Assembly (NCBI GenBank): GCA_016702415.1 | Contig: JADJEA010000024.1 | Location: 486,655 to 550,654, forward strand | Source of the DNA: Nostocoides sp. | Lineage (GTDB): Bacteria; Actinomycetota; Actinomycetes; Actinomycetales; Dermatophilaceae | Reading direction: 5' to 3' | DNA length: 64,000 bases | Part shown: in pieces, positions 35,394 to 44,084 of the stretch | How the letters are laid out: each line of letters starts with the position of its first letter | How positions within the stretch are numbered: position 1 is the stretch's first letter | Notes under the pieces: generated by a model | The model's input: only the letters and a program-made list of their open reading frames with translations | Database searches by the model: none | What the model was told of the DNA's origin: nothing | Translations under genes and position numbers: made by a program

Positions 35394-36611
35394 TCAGCCG
35401 ACGGGAGCCATCACGACGAACTCGTCGCGCAGTTCCCGCTGGCGTGCTGCGGAGAGATTGACGGCGACCGAGCCGACGAGGCGGCCGTCACGCGTGTAGC
35501 GGGTGAGAACGCCGCCGGTGAGGTCGCCGAGATCGCCCTCGACCGTCTCGACGGTGTCGGCCAGACCCGGCGATCCGAAGGACTGGAAGCGCAGGTCGAG
35601 TTGGTCGCTCCAGAACGCCGGGACAGGCGCGAAGGGCGGGAGCGCCGGCGGCCGTCCCTGTAGGCCAGCCACGAGCGTTGCTGCAGCGCGCTTGGCGGTC
35701 TCGGTCGGGATGTTCCAGTGCTCGACCCGTCGGGGAACGTCATCGAACAGCGGATTGGGGAAGCGGGCGATGTCGCCGACTGCGACGACGTCATCCGTGC
35801 CGGTCACCCGCAGGTCGTTGTCGGTCAGGATGCCGTCGGAAAGGTCGAGGGCCGCGATCCCACCGAGCCATTCGGTATTGCAGACGGACCCGACGGATTC
35901 GACGACGATGTCGGCCAAGAGCCTCTCCCCGGTATCCAACTGCACCCCGGTCACCCGCTGGTCGCCGGTGAAGCGGGTCACTCCCGGACCGATGACGAAG
36001 CGGATGCCCGCGTCCTCATGGTGGGCCTGGACGGCCTCGGCGAGCGCGGGGCCGAGGACCCGGTTCATCGGTGCCCCCGTCGGTTCGACCACCGTCACCC
36101 GGTGCCCGAGTTTGAGGAGGGTGCAGGCCGTCTCGCAGCCGATGAATCCGGCCCCGACGACGACGACGTCCCTGGGCCGGTCGAGGTCTGCGCGCAGGGT
36201 AAGGCAGTGGTCGATCGTGCGCAGGATGTGACGGCCCTGTGTCGGTCCCTCGACCCGGAGTCGGCGCGGACGCAGACCCGTTGCGGCAACGAGACCGTCC
36301 CAAGTCTCGACCGCGCCAGAGGCCAGCGTGATCGTCCGGGCGGACAGGTCCGCCGATTCCACGCGGGTGCCAAGCCTGAAGTCGACATCGGCCGTCGACG
36401 ACCGGCGCCGGAAAGCGAGCCGGTCGAGCATCTCGGCGCTGGTCGCCCTCTGGGCGTCAGCCAGGACCTCCTTGGACAACGGGGGCCGGTTGTACGGCGG
36501 ATGGAGTTCCTCCCCGTAGACCGTAATGGGGCCGGTGTGTCCGGAGGCGCGGAGTTGTTCGGCGGTTCGCAGTCCCGCCAGGGAGCCGCCAACGACCGCG
36601 ACCGCGGTCAA
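35394..36611 (-). CDS. FAD-dependent NAD(P)H:ferredoxin reductase
   Basis: A 405-residue oxidoreductase of the putidaredoxin/rubredoxin-reductase type, which passes electrons from NAD(P)H to the ferredoxin encoded immediately upstream. The first FAD motif is VAVVGGSLAGLRTAEQL at the very N-terminus. It is followed by PPYNRPPLSKEVL, the NAD-binding motif VVVVGAGFIGCETA and the second FAD motif VAVGDIARFPN. TTG 36611 is used because the FAD motif begins at residue 4 and the ferredoxin stop is two bases upstream. The C-terminal domain (FWSDQLDLRFQSFG) is standard. Confidence 0.9.
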   Translation of the reverse strand: MTAVAVVGGSLAGLRTAEQLRASGHTGPITVYGEELHPPYNRPPLSKEVLADAQRATSAEMLDRLAFRRRSSTADVDFRLGTRVESADLSARTITLASGAVETWDGLVAATGLRPRRLRVEGPTQGRHILRTIDHCLTLRADLDRPRDVVVVGAGFIGCETACTLLKLGHRVTVVEPTGAPMNRVLGPALAEAVQAHHEDAGIRFVIGPGVTRFTGDQRVTGVQLDTGERLLADIVVESVGSVCNTEWLGGIAALDLSDGILTDNDLRVTGTDDVVAVGDIARFPNPLFDDVPRRVEHWNIPTETAKRAAATLVAGLQGRPPALPPFAPVPAFWSDQLDLRFQSFGSPGLADTVETVEGDLGDLTGGVLTRYTRDGRLVGSVAVNLSAARQRELRDEFVVMAPVG

Positions 36612-36613
36612 AG

Positions 36614-36802
36614 TCAGTCGCCGATCAGGATGGCCTGGACCGGACAGACGTCCGCGGCCTCCTCGACATTGGTGAGTTCACGCTCTTCCGGATTCGCGTC
36701 GTACTCGAGCTTGCCGTCGTCGTTGATCCTGAAGACGTTCGGGGCGGCGATGGCGCACTGGCCGTGGTCCTCGCACAGCGTCATGTCAACGGTGACCTTC
36801 AC
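36614..36802 (-). CDS. Small [3Fe-4S]-type ferredoxin
   Basis: A 62-residue soluble electron carrier of the type that serves bacterial P450s. Three cluster cysteines are arranged CEDHGQC ... ADVCPVQA, with His in the position where a fourth cysteine would make a 4Fe-4S cluster, so a 3Fe-4S centre is expected. Start GTG 36802 follows GAAAGGACC. It lies between its predicted partners, 49 bp after the P450 stop and 2 bp before the reductase start. Confidence 0.92.
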   Translation of the reverse strand: MKVTVDMTLCEDHGQCAIAAPNVFRINDDGKLEYDANPEERELTNVEEAADVCPVQAILIGD

Positions 36803-36851
36803 GGGGGGTCCTTTCGGTAATGGTGGTGGGGGTGGGCTGGTGTGGGGAGGA

Positions 36852-38047
36852 TCAGGCGCCCGGGGTGAAGCCCATGGGCAACCGGAGAGGACCGGTGTTC
36901 CCGGAGTCGGGCAGCCAGGTGGCCCCGACGAGGGGGTGGGGGTCGCGCAGTCGTCGAGCGAGTAATGGCAGCGCCTCGCTCATGTCGGAGCGGGCCACGA
37001 AGTGGCCGAGGCAGTGGTGCGCGCCGCCGCCGAACCCGTAGTGCGGCTTTCGCTCCGCGGTAATGTCGAAGGATTCGTCGTCGAAGACCCGCGGGTCGGT
37101 CCCGGCGGACTCGCTGATGAGGTGGACGGTCGTTCCCGCGGGAACGTGGAGATCCTCGAACTGGAAGTCTTCGAGCGCTTCGCGGGTAACCCAGCGAACC
37201 GTCGGGTTGACCCTCATGACCTCTTCCACTGCGGCTTTGCCTAGGTCGGGATGCTCGCCGAGGAGCCGCCACTGGTCGGGGTGCGCCATGAAGGTCTGCA
37301 TCGCCAGGCCAAGCTGGTTGCGCGTCGTGTCGTACCCCCCGAAGACGAGCAGCACCAAACCGTCCCGCAGCTCGGTGTCGCTGAGGCGCCCGTCCTCGTC
37401 TCGGCTGGCGTTTACCAGGGTGGTGACGAAGTCGTCCTTGGGGTTGGCCCGACGGTCGGCGATCATCGCGTCGGCGTAGTCGTACAGGCGGCCCAAGGCC
37501 GCCTCGATGTGCGGGAGTTCGTCGCGGATGGTCACGCCGAGGGCAAGCCCGATGGTCTGCGCCTCCTTGGCGATGATCGGCCATTCCTCCTCGGGGATAC
37601 CGAGCATGATCGCGATGACGCGTGCGGCATACGGCTCGGCGAACTCGCTGATGAACTCGCACTGGTCGGGATGCGTGAAGTCATCGATTAGTTCGTTGGC
37701 GAGCGCCTGAAAGCGGGGACGAGGCCCGCGATCAGCTTGGGCGAGAAGGCCGGGTTCATCAGCCTCCGGAGCCTGTGGTGCTCCTCGCCCTCCTTGTTGA
37801 GGATCCAGCTCTTCCACCACTCGGCCAGGGGCCCCTCGACGATGCCGTTGTGGGCTGGCCACTGGAGGCTCCCCTGGCGCAGCTTCGGGTGCTTCATGAG
37901 TCGGCTGAGCTGCTCGTAGCGCAGGATCGCGAAGCCGTAAGGAGTGGTGGCGTACCAGTTGGCCTCGCGCGCGGCCTTGACGTCTTTCGAGGTAATCGAG
38001 AAGGCCGGGTCGGCAAGATCGAGGTGAGGAATGGCGGTGGCGTTCAT
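36852..38047 (-). CDS. Cytochrome P450 (frame interrupted near 37716)
   Basis: First gene of the seven-gene operon, about 398 residues. The N-terminal 110 residues (MNATAIPHLDLADPAFSITS ... EHHRLRRLMNPAFSPKLIAGLV) and the remainder lie in different frames. Adding one C to CTCGTCCCCGCTTTCAG restores G-L-V-P-R-F-Q-A-L-A. The I-helix motif is FGGYDTTRNQL, the ExxR pair is in EEVMRVNP with a downstream WVTREAL, and the heme-binding loop is FGGGAHHCLG. No membrane anchor is present, so it is a soluble class-I P450 fed by the adjacent ferredoxin and reductase. In this context hydroxylation or N-dealkylation of an amine or heterocycle is plausible. The start is ATG 38047, with GGAG nine bases upstream. 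Confidence 0.88.
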
Positions 38048-38089
38048 CGTTCGCTCCAAGGGGTCGGAGGGGACCGTCGGAACAAATAC

Positions 38090-38114
38090 TCTAGGACTAG
38101 ATCTTTTTTGTCAA
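38090..38114 (-). promoter_or_regulatory. Predicted P450-operon promoter with overlapping dyad
   Basis: On the minus strand a perfect -35 TTGACA (38114-38109) is followed after 17 bp by GAGTAT as a weak -10. The spacer contains the palindrome TCTAG-TC-CTAGA (38090-38101). An operator overlapping a promoter is the expected target for the GntR-family regulator encoded at 38920. The assignment is from sequence appearance only. Confidence 0.5.
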
Positions 38115-38203
38115 CCTTGCGGTCAGGCTGAATGCACGGGAGGGCAAGGCAGAGCACCCAGGGAGGGCAACGAGACGGAGGTGGCCGAGTGGCCAGGCGC
38201 GGA

Positions 38204-38923
38204 TCAGGCGGAGATCGCGCCAGTCACGACGGACCAGGCATATCCACCGGGAACCGGGGCGAGGCCGGTGACACCGCCGACCCCCACCTCGACCGGCTGT
38301 CGCAGCCGGGAGGAGACCACCCAACACGCCGTGTTGGTCGCGATGACCCGGCCTTCGTCGTTGATGACGCACGCGTCACCGGGTGCCGAACGCAACACAC
38401 GCACCAGTTGTCGCTCGAGGTCGAGGTAGTGCAGGTCGGCTCCGGTGATCCCGAGAAAGCGGTCGCCCTCGTAGACCGGCATCGTCATCGTCAGGGTAAA
38501 GAGATCGGACCCCGAGAAGTCCACATACGGACCGTGAACGACTCGGCGCCGCTCGTCGCGGGCCGCAGTGAACCACGGCATCACCAGGTAGTCGTAGTGG
38601 TCAGGGTGCGAAGGATCCAGAGTGAGACGCAACCGCGCCGCGCCGGACCCACGCATCTGCCACCAGAGCATGAAGTGGTCGCTCCCCTCGACCGCCCCGA
38701 CGTCCGCGATAAAGCCAAACCCGGCGTACAGCGGCTGCTTGGCCAGAGTGGAACGCACCATGGCGGCGGCGGGGGCGAGATCGTCCTCGCGCATCCGAGC
38801 GTGCCCCGGGCCGCACTCGCGCACTCGCGCGGCCAACGCCTCGATGGGGGCAAAGATCGGCTCGACGATGTCGGCGACCACGCTTGCGAGGTCCGTGGCG
38901 TCCCTCTCGGCAGAGGCGGTCAT
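38204..38923 (-). CDS. Soluble Cache-domain protein
   Basis: A 239-residue protein from ATG 38923, which overlaps the GntR stop by four bases. The central part resembles a dCache/sCache ligand-binding PAS-like fold: YAGFGFIADVGA, DYDYLVMPWFTAARD, GPYVDFSGSDLFTLTMTMPV, FLGITGADLHYLDLERQLV and ACVINDEGRVIATN. Cache domains normally lie outside the membrane in chemoreceptors or kinases, yet no transmembrane segment or output domain is present. Coupling to a GntR regulator suggests it senses the pathway substrate and modulates the regulator; that is inference. Confidence 0.75.
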   Translation of the reverse strand: MTASAERDATDLASVVADIVEPIFAPIEALAARVRECGPGHARMREDDLAPAAAMVRSTLAKQPLYAGFGFIADVGAVEGSDHFMLWWQMRGSGAARLRLTLDPSHPDHYDYLVMPWFTAARDERRRVVHGPYVDFSGSDLFTLTMTMPVYEGDRFLGITGADLHYLDLERQLVRVLRSAPGDACVINDEGRVIATNTACWVVSSRLRQPVEVGVGGVTGLAPVPGGYAWSVVTGAISA

Positions 38924-39651
38924 CCGGCGTTCTCCGTGACGTAGTGATGGAGGGACGTGAGCCGGGCGAGCGCCGCACGGGCGTGGTCCTGCGCCCGGCG
39001 TCTGGCAACGTCCTCAGCCCCACTGGCGATCGCGACGGCGATCTCGTGATGCTCGGCGACGATCGTCGCCAGTGGCGCGGGTGGCCCCTCGGGGTACCAC
39101 AGCATCCCGCAGATCTCGGCCTGGAGACGGACCTCGTGCCGAGTCAGTCGCTCCGATTGGGCCGCCACGGCCATCTCGACGTGGAACCGACTGTCGGCGC
39201 GGATACATTCAGCCGGCCCGTGGGCGGCGCGAAGCTCCTCAGTGAACCGGAAGAGCCGTCGGGCGTTGGTGTCGGCAGCCCGCTCGGCGGCGAGGGCAGC
39301 GGCCTGCCCGCTCATGCCTTCGTGCTCGTCCACGAGATCGCGCAGCTGGGACAGAGTCAGTTCCGCCAACTGCTCGCGGGCCTTGTCCGCCGGCGGGGTG
39401 GCGAACCGGCGCACGAAGGAGCCGCCAGTTCTCCCGCGGCGCGTCTCGATCAGGCCCGTCCGCCGCAGGTCGGCGAGGGCGTCGCGCACGGTCATCGGCG
39501 CCACCCCGAACTGCCGGGCCAGGTCGACCTCAGGCGGCAATTGATCGCCCGGATTCAGGATGCCGAGGTACATCGCCTCGCGCAGCCTGGCCACCACGTC
39601 GTCCGCACGGCCACCGGCCGACGGAGTCACGAGCACAGACAGCTTGGGCAC
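38920..39651 (-). CDS. GntR-family (FadR/FCD subfamily) transcriptional regulator
   Basis: A 243-residue repressor or activator from GTG 39651; GTG 39729 would add 26 atypical residues. The N-terminal winged helix-turn-helix reads VVARLREAMYLGILNPGDQL, PPEVDLARQFGVAPMTVRDA and LIETRRGRTGGSFV. The C-terminal FCD domain has the all-helical pattern with candidate metal or ligand residues (Asp in ADSRFHVEMA, His in EHHEIAVAI and ARAAL..). It is divergent from the APC permease and translationally coupled to the Cache protein. The likely regulon is the P450/GS operon and the permease. Confidence 0.88.
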   Translation of the reverse strand: MPKLSVLVTPSAGGRADDVVARLREAMYLGILNPGDQLPPEVDLARQFGVAPMTVRDALADLRRTGLIETRRGRTGGSFVRRFATPPADKAREQLAELTLSQLRDLVDEHEGMSGQAAALAAERAADTNARRLFRFTEELRAAHGPAECIRADSRFHVEMAVAAQSERLTRHEVRLQAEICGMLWYPEGPPAPLATIVAEHHEIAVAIASGAEDVARRRAQDHARAALARLTSLHHYVTENAG

Positions 39652-39731
39652 GCGACCGATGGTCCTTCCCGAGCGAGCCGCCCAGGTGGCGGCATGACGA
39701 GGTAACCGTACCCCTTGCCAATCAATCACCC

Positions 39732-39746
39732 AAAACTGTATGTTTT
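39732..39746. promoter_or_regulatory. AT-rich dyad in the regulator/permease divergent promoter
   Basis: AAAACTGTATGTTTT is a 5-5-5 inverted repeat about 85 bp from the GntR start and 93 bp from the permease start, in the most AT-rich stretch of this intergenic region. It is a candidate GntR operator or promoter element, without experimental or comparative support. Confidence 0.4.
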
Positions 39747-39838
39747 ATTCCGACTGCACTACTCCCCGCTGAGGGAGGCCGTCTCCTCACCGCCCGCATG
39801 ACCCCGATCATCGGGGCCAGGACCGAACGGATCCACGC

Positions 39839-41326
39839 ATGACCGCAACCGACATTCACGACGAGGACGCCGCGCATCTGGCCTCCCTCGGATACTCCAC
39901 GGAGTTCCGCCGGGACATGAGCGCCTGGGCGAACTTCTCGCTGGGATTCACCTATCTCTCCCCCGTCGCAGGCGTCTACACGGTGTTCGGCTTCGCCCTG
40001 ATGATGGCCGGTCCGCCGATGATCTGGACGCTGGTCATCGCTGGGGTGGGGCAACTCTTCGTCGCCCTGGTCTTCTCCGAGATCGTCGCGCAGTATCCCG
40101 TCGCTGGCGGGGTCTATCCCTGGGCCCGCCGGCTCTGGGGCAAGGAGTGGGCCTGGCTGACCGGATGGGTCTACATGTGCGCACTCTTCGCAACGATCGC
40201 GGCCGTGTCCTACGGATCTGCGCCCTACGTCGCTGCGGCATTCGGGATCGGCAACGTCAGCGTCAACGTCATCGTCCTGTGCGCCCTAGCCGTCCTTACC
40301 CTCGCGACCGTGGTGAACTTCCTCGGTACCAAGGCACTCTCGCTCGCGGCGATGCTCGGATTCCTCGCCGAACTGAGCGGTGCCCTCGTCGTCGGCCTCT
40401 GGCTCCTCATCGCCCACCGCGAACACGGCCTGGGCATCCTCGTCGACAGCTTCGGTGCCGCATCGAACGGCAGCTACTTCTGGGCATTCGCGGCCGCCGC
40501 GCTCCTCGGGATCTACCAGTATTACGGGTTCGAGGCCTGCGGCGATGTGGCCGAGGAGGTGCCCAGCCCGGGAACCCTCATCCCGAAAGCGATGCGTCGG
40601 ACCATCTACATCGGCGGTGCCGCCGCGACATGGGTCACCCTTGCGCTTGTCCTCGCCGTGACCGACATTCCGGCCGTCATCGCCGGCAGGGACACCACGC
40701 CAGTGGAGACTGTCCTCAATCAGGCATTCGGCCACACCGGCGCGCGCGTGGTCCTGTTCGTCGTCCTACTTAGCTTCCTCTCCTGCGTCATCAGCCTCCA
40801 GGCGGCGGCATCGCGCTTGGCATTCTCGTACGGCCGTGACGACATGATCATGGGCTCGAGCCTCCTGAAGAGGTTCTCGGCCGCACGCCACATCCCGCCA
40901 TACGCTCTCCTCCTCGCCGGAGCGGTCCCCGCCCTGATCGTTATCGGCTCCAAGATCTCGACCAATGCGACGGCCAAGATCGTCGGCTTCGCGGCGCTCG
41001 GCGTCTATCTGGGTTTCCAGATGGTGGTGATCGCCGCTCTCCGGGCGCGACTGAAGGGCTGGCACCCCGCGGGCAAGTTCCAGCTCGGCAGGTGGGGTCT
41101 GCTCGTTAACATCCTTGCCCTGACCTGGGGAATCATCGGGATCATCTGTCTCGTCAGGCCGTTGGGCGGCCCCGATGTGGCGTGGTACGACAACTGGTCC
41201 GTCGGCCTCTCCGGCCTCATCGTGATTGCCATCGGCCTCGTCTACCAGGCGGTGCATCCCACCGCGGGACGCAGCACCGCGCCATACGACACGGCGATCC
41301 CTAAGGCAGCCGACGCACGACACTGA
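39839..41326 (+). CDS. APC-superfamily amino acid/amine permease
   Basis: A 495-residue inner-membrane secondary transporter with about 12 hydrophobic helices. The family signature is in helix 1 (FSLGFTYLSPVAGVYTVFGF). It is followed by SEIVAQYPVAGGVYPWARRLWG, the helix-6 unwound segment (YYGFEACGDVAEEVPSPGTLIPKAM) and VISLQAAASRLAFSYGRDDM. APC members of this branch import amino acids, GABA, ethanolamine or polyamines with protons. Its location beside the GntR regulator and the gamma-glutamylation operon makes it the probable substrate importer. It ends in a hydrophilic tail, and a strong hairpin follows. Confidence 0.9.
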   Translation: MTATDIHDEDAAHLASLGYSTEFRRDMSAWANFSLGFTYLSPVAGVYTVFGFALMMAGPPMIWTLVIAGVGQLFVALVFSEIVAQYPVAGGVYPWARRLWGKEWAWLTGWVYMCALFATIAAVSYGSAPYVAAAFGIGNVSVNVIVLCALAVLTLATVVNFLGTKALSLAAMLGFLAELSGALVVGLWLLIAHREHGLGILVDSFGAASNGSYFWAFAAAALLGIYQYYGFEACGDVAEEVPSPGTLIPKAMRRTIYIGGAAATWVTLALVLAVTDIPAVIAGRDTTPVETVLNQAFGHTGARVVLFVVLLSFLSCVISLQAAASRLAFSYGRDDMIMGSSLLKRFSAARHIPPYALLLAGAVPALIVIGSKISTNATAKIVGFAALGVYLGFQMVVIAALRARLKGWHPAGKFQLGRWGLLVNILALTWGIIGIICLVRPLGGPDVAWYDNWSVGLSGLIVIAIGLVYQAVHPTAGRSTAPYDTAIPKAADARH

Positions 41327-41338
41327 ACCCGTGGGGCC

Positions 41339-41370
41339 GGGCCGAGACGCGCATCGTCCCGTCTCGGCCC
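41339..41370 (+). terminator. Hairpin after the APC permease
   Basis: Arms GGGCCGAGACG (41339-41349) and CGTCTCGGCCC (41360-41370) form a perfect 11-bp stem with a 10-nt loop, 13 bp after the permease stop. There is no T-run, as is common in high-GC genomes. Confidence 0.7.
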
Positions 41371-41466
41371 CAGGGTGCCAGTGGGAAGGCGATACCCCGC
41401 CCACGCCCCGAGCGCCCACCCAGCGTGCCCGCCGACGATCGCGATCGACCCACGAAGGAGCCGCAC

Positions 41467-43245
41467 GTGCAGGAGTTCGCGGATTTCCTGGGCAAGCACC
41501 CACCCTACGATCGTCTCGACGCGGCTGACCTGGCTCGGCTCGGACGACACCTCCTTGTGGAGTTCTTTCCCGCCGGAGCGAGCATCCTGACTCCCCAGGC
41601 CCGCCCGCTCGAGCACCTCGCGGTCATCCGGACCGGCATCGTGCACGTCCTCGACCGGGGTGCCGTCGTGGACGAGCTCGGGCCGGGCGATACCTTCGGG
41701 CAGTTCTCGGTGTTCAGCGGGCTGCCGCCGACGTTCACGGCGCGCGCTGCCACAGACACGCTGCTCTACCTCATGCCGGACCCGCGCGAGATCCTCGACC
41801 ATCCGGACACGCTCCGCTTCGGTGCGACCTGGACGACACCGGTGCGGTCGGCGCTGCTCGCCAGCACCGTGGTGGATTCGACACTCCGCCCGGTTACGGA
41901 TTACGCGTCCCCACCCGTATGGTGCGACGCACGCGTGACAATCCGTGAAGCGGCCCGCGTCATGACCGCCGCGCGCGCGTCGTGCGTCCTCATCCGGCAG
42001 GGCCGGGACGTGGGCATCATGACTGACAGCGATTGCCGCAGACTGGTAGCCACCGGGGCGTACTCCATTCATGCCCCCCTGTCGAGGATCGCGTCGTCCC
42101 CGGCACTGACCATCCGCTCCGACGCGACGGCCGCGTCGGCATTCCTGACCATGGTCCACCGGGGTGTCCACCACCTCGTCGTCGTGGACCACTCCGGGGA
42201 ACCCGTCGGGGTGTGCCGCGCCATCGATCTGGCCGCCGCAGAGATCCGGGACCCGCTGACCATCAGGTCAGCGATCGAGTCCGCCACGGACCTGGGCGCC
42301 CTCGCCGAGGCGGCCAGTCAACTACGGCCGACGGCCATCGCGCTGCGCGACGCCGGCGTGCCACCGCTGCGGATCGGTGCCCTTCTCAGCGCCATGGTCG
42401 AAGCCGTGCTGGAGAAGTGCATCGGATGGACGGTGCCTTTCGCCGGCGACGAGGGGACATTCGCCTGGTTCGTACTCGGCTCCCTGGCGCGCCGGGAGCC
42501 GCTCCCCGATTCGGACGTGGACACGGCCCTGCTCTGGGCCGACGACGCCGTGGTCGGCCCGGAACGGATCCGGGCGGGCGCGGAGTCGGTCCTCTCCGAC
42601 GTGGAGCGATGTGGTCTGGCGCGATGTCCGGACGGAGCCAACGCCACGAGTCCCCTGTTCAGTCGCCCGTGTGCCGAGTGGCTGGCCCGCGCGCATCGGT
42701 GGCGGGAGGACCCCGCCACCGAGGGCTCGCGGCCGGTCACCGGGGTGGTCCTAGGACACCGACTGGACGAGGAGATCCTCCATCTTCCCGACGACGAGTC
42801 CTTCGCCCGCCGCAGCCTTGCCGAAGCACTAACGCATAAGCCACCGATCGGATTCGTCAAAGAGTTCATCGTCGACCACGAGGGACAGCACCGGGGACAG
42901 CTCGACCTCAAGCGGGGCGGCTTGGTGCCGATCGTCGGTATCGGGCGGTGGATTGCCCTGAAGACCCGTTCCACCGTGACCAGCACCCAGGACCGCATTC
43001 AGATCGGTCGAGCCGCCGGTCTCCTCAATCACGACGAGGCGGCCCAGCTGGCCTACGCCCATCAGCACATGTACGAGTTGCTCTTCGACGCCGAGATCGA
43101 GGCGCTGCGCGTGGGAACGCCCACCTCGACCTGGATGGATCCGCGGCACGTCGACTCCCTGCGGCGGCGCCACCTGCGTCAATCCTTCAAGGCCATCGCG
43201 GCCGTGCAGGAGCGTTTGGAGGCGGAGTGGCTGGGGCCGCGGTGA
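41467..43245 (+). CDS. cNMP-binding / CBS-pair / DUF294 nucleotidyltransferase-like signalling protein
   Basis: A 592-residue multidomain cytoplasmic protein. GTG 41467 is preceded by GAAGGAG. Residues 15-115 form a cyclic-nucleotide-binding fold (GASILTPQARPLEHLAVIRTGIVHVL, GDTFGQFSVFSG as separate blocks). Residues 140-270 form two CBS motifs (VTIREAARVMTAARASCVLI; IRSDATAASAFLTMVHRGVHHLVVVD). Residues 330-460 form a GlnD-like nucleotidyltransferase (VLGSLARREPLPDSDVDTALLW, with G-S-x10-D-x-D). The DUF294 C-terminal helical domain follows. Related proteins occur beside solute symporters together with a DnaQ-type exonuclease, as here, and are thought to regulate uptake. The ligand and target are unknown. 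Confidence 0.85.
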   Translation: MQEFADFLGKHPPYDRLDAADLARLGRHLLVEFFPAGASILTPQARPLEHLAVIRTGIVHVLDRGAVVDELGPGDTFGQFSVFSGLPPTFTARAATDTLLYLMPDPREILDHPDTLRFGATWTTPVRSALLASTVVDSTLRPVTDYASPPVWCDARVTIREAARVMTAARASCVLIRQGRDVGIMTDSDCRRLVATGAYSIHAPLSRIASSPALTIRSDATAASAFLTMVHRGVHHLVVVDHSGEPVGVCRAIDLAAAEIRDPLTIRSAIESATDLGALAEAASQLRPTAIALRDAGVPPLRIGALLSAMVEAVLEKCIGWTVPFAGDEGTFAWFVLGSLARREPLPDSDVDTALLWADDAVVGPERIRAGAESVLSDVERCGLARCPDGANATSPLFSRPCAEWLARAHRWREDPATEGSRPVTGVVLGHRLDEEILHLPDDESFARRSLAEALTHKPPIGFVKEFIVDHEGQHRGQLDLKRGGLVPIVGIGRWIALKTRSTVTSTQDRIQIGRAAGLLNHDEAAQLAYAHQHMYELLFDAEIEALRVGTPTSTWMDPRHVDSLRRRHLRQSFKAIAAVQERLEAEWLGPR

Positions 43246-43261
43246 TGCAGGAGGCCCTCCC

Positions 43262-43894
43262 ATGAGGTGGTGGCGGCGTGCCACGCCCTGGGGCGCCGAC
43301 CTCGATGGTGACTGGAGGTCCACCCGATTCACCGTCATCGACGTGGAGACCACCGGACTCGATCTGGAACACGACGAGATCGTGTCGATCGGCGCGGTGG
43401 ATGTTCGGGACGCCCGGCTGGACGTGGGGACGGCGTGGTATCAGCCCGTGCAGCCGACCTGTGAGATAGCCACGGAGGCCCTGAAGGTCCACTCGCTGAC
43501 GCGGGACGAACTGGCGGCGGCACCGCGCATGCCCGAGGTTATCGCGATCCTGGGTGAGCGCCTGCGCGGATCGGTCCTCGTCGCGCACGCCGCCTGGATC
43601 GAACGCGCCTTTCTCGATCGCGCCCTGGCCCCGCTGGGCCAGCGGGTGCCGAACGGAATCATCGACACCGCCGGCCTGGCCAGGCAGGCCGGGCTGTGGG
43701 AATCACGGGACCGCGAGCCCAACCTCGAGTTGCTCGCCCGGCAGCTCGACCTTCCGGTATTCACCCCCCATCACGCCCTCGGCGACGCGATGACGACTGC
43801 CGTCGTCCTCCTCGTGCTCGCCACCCGCCTCGGGGCGATGCACGAGACGTTGCGCACTCGCGATCTGGTCGAGATGAGCCGTTCCGGCCGATAA
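43262..43894 (+). CDS. DnaQ-like DEDDh 3'-5' exonuclease
   Basis: A 210-residue exonuclease of the DnaQ/epsilon fold. Motif I is FTVIDVETTGLD (Asp-x-Glu) at residues 23-34, motif II is VLVAHAAWIERAFLD, and motif III is HHALGDAMTTA (His-x4-Asp). It starts 16 bp after the DUF294 gene and is probably co-transcribed. Stand-alone members of this type accompany cNMP/CBS/DUF294 proteins, so it may act on a signalling nucleotide or RNA rather than in replication; that is inference. Confidence 0.88.
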   Translation: MRWWRRATPWGADLDGDWRSTRFTVIDVETTGLDLEHDEIVSIGAVDVRDARLDVGTAWYQPVQPTCEIATEALKVHSLTRDELAAAPRMPEVIAILGERLRGSVLVAHAAWIERAFLDRALAPLGQRVPNGIIDTAGLARQAGLWESRDREPNLELLARQLDLPVFTPHHALGDAMTTAVVLLVLATRLGAMHETLRTRDLVEMSRSGR

Positions 43895-44084
43895 AAGGGC
43901 CCCCTTCAGGACCCCGATGATCGGATCCTGTCAGCGCGCGAGGCTGCCCTACGTGGCGGTGCCGACGGCTATTCTCTCGACGAGGATGGTGCCGGTTCGG
44001 CTCGCGCTCGTCGCGCCGGTCCCCCAACCTTGATAAACTCCAGCCTTAGGTTTTTTCGTCCACGTCACCCCGCCCGGAGGCACC

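Noticed and set aside
31733..38047. Natural-product biosynthetic cluster
   Set aside because: P450, ferredoxin and reductase can occur in such clusters, but there is no scaffold-forming enzyme. The ligase, hydrolases, permease and dehydrogenase fit catabolism better.
43907..43930. Terminator after the DnaQ-like exonuclease
   Set aside because: CAGGACCCCGAT/ATCGGATCCTG is an imperfect dyad without a T-run; too weak to list as a feature.
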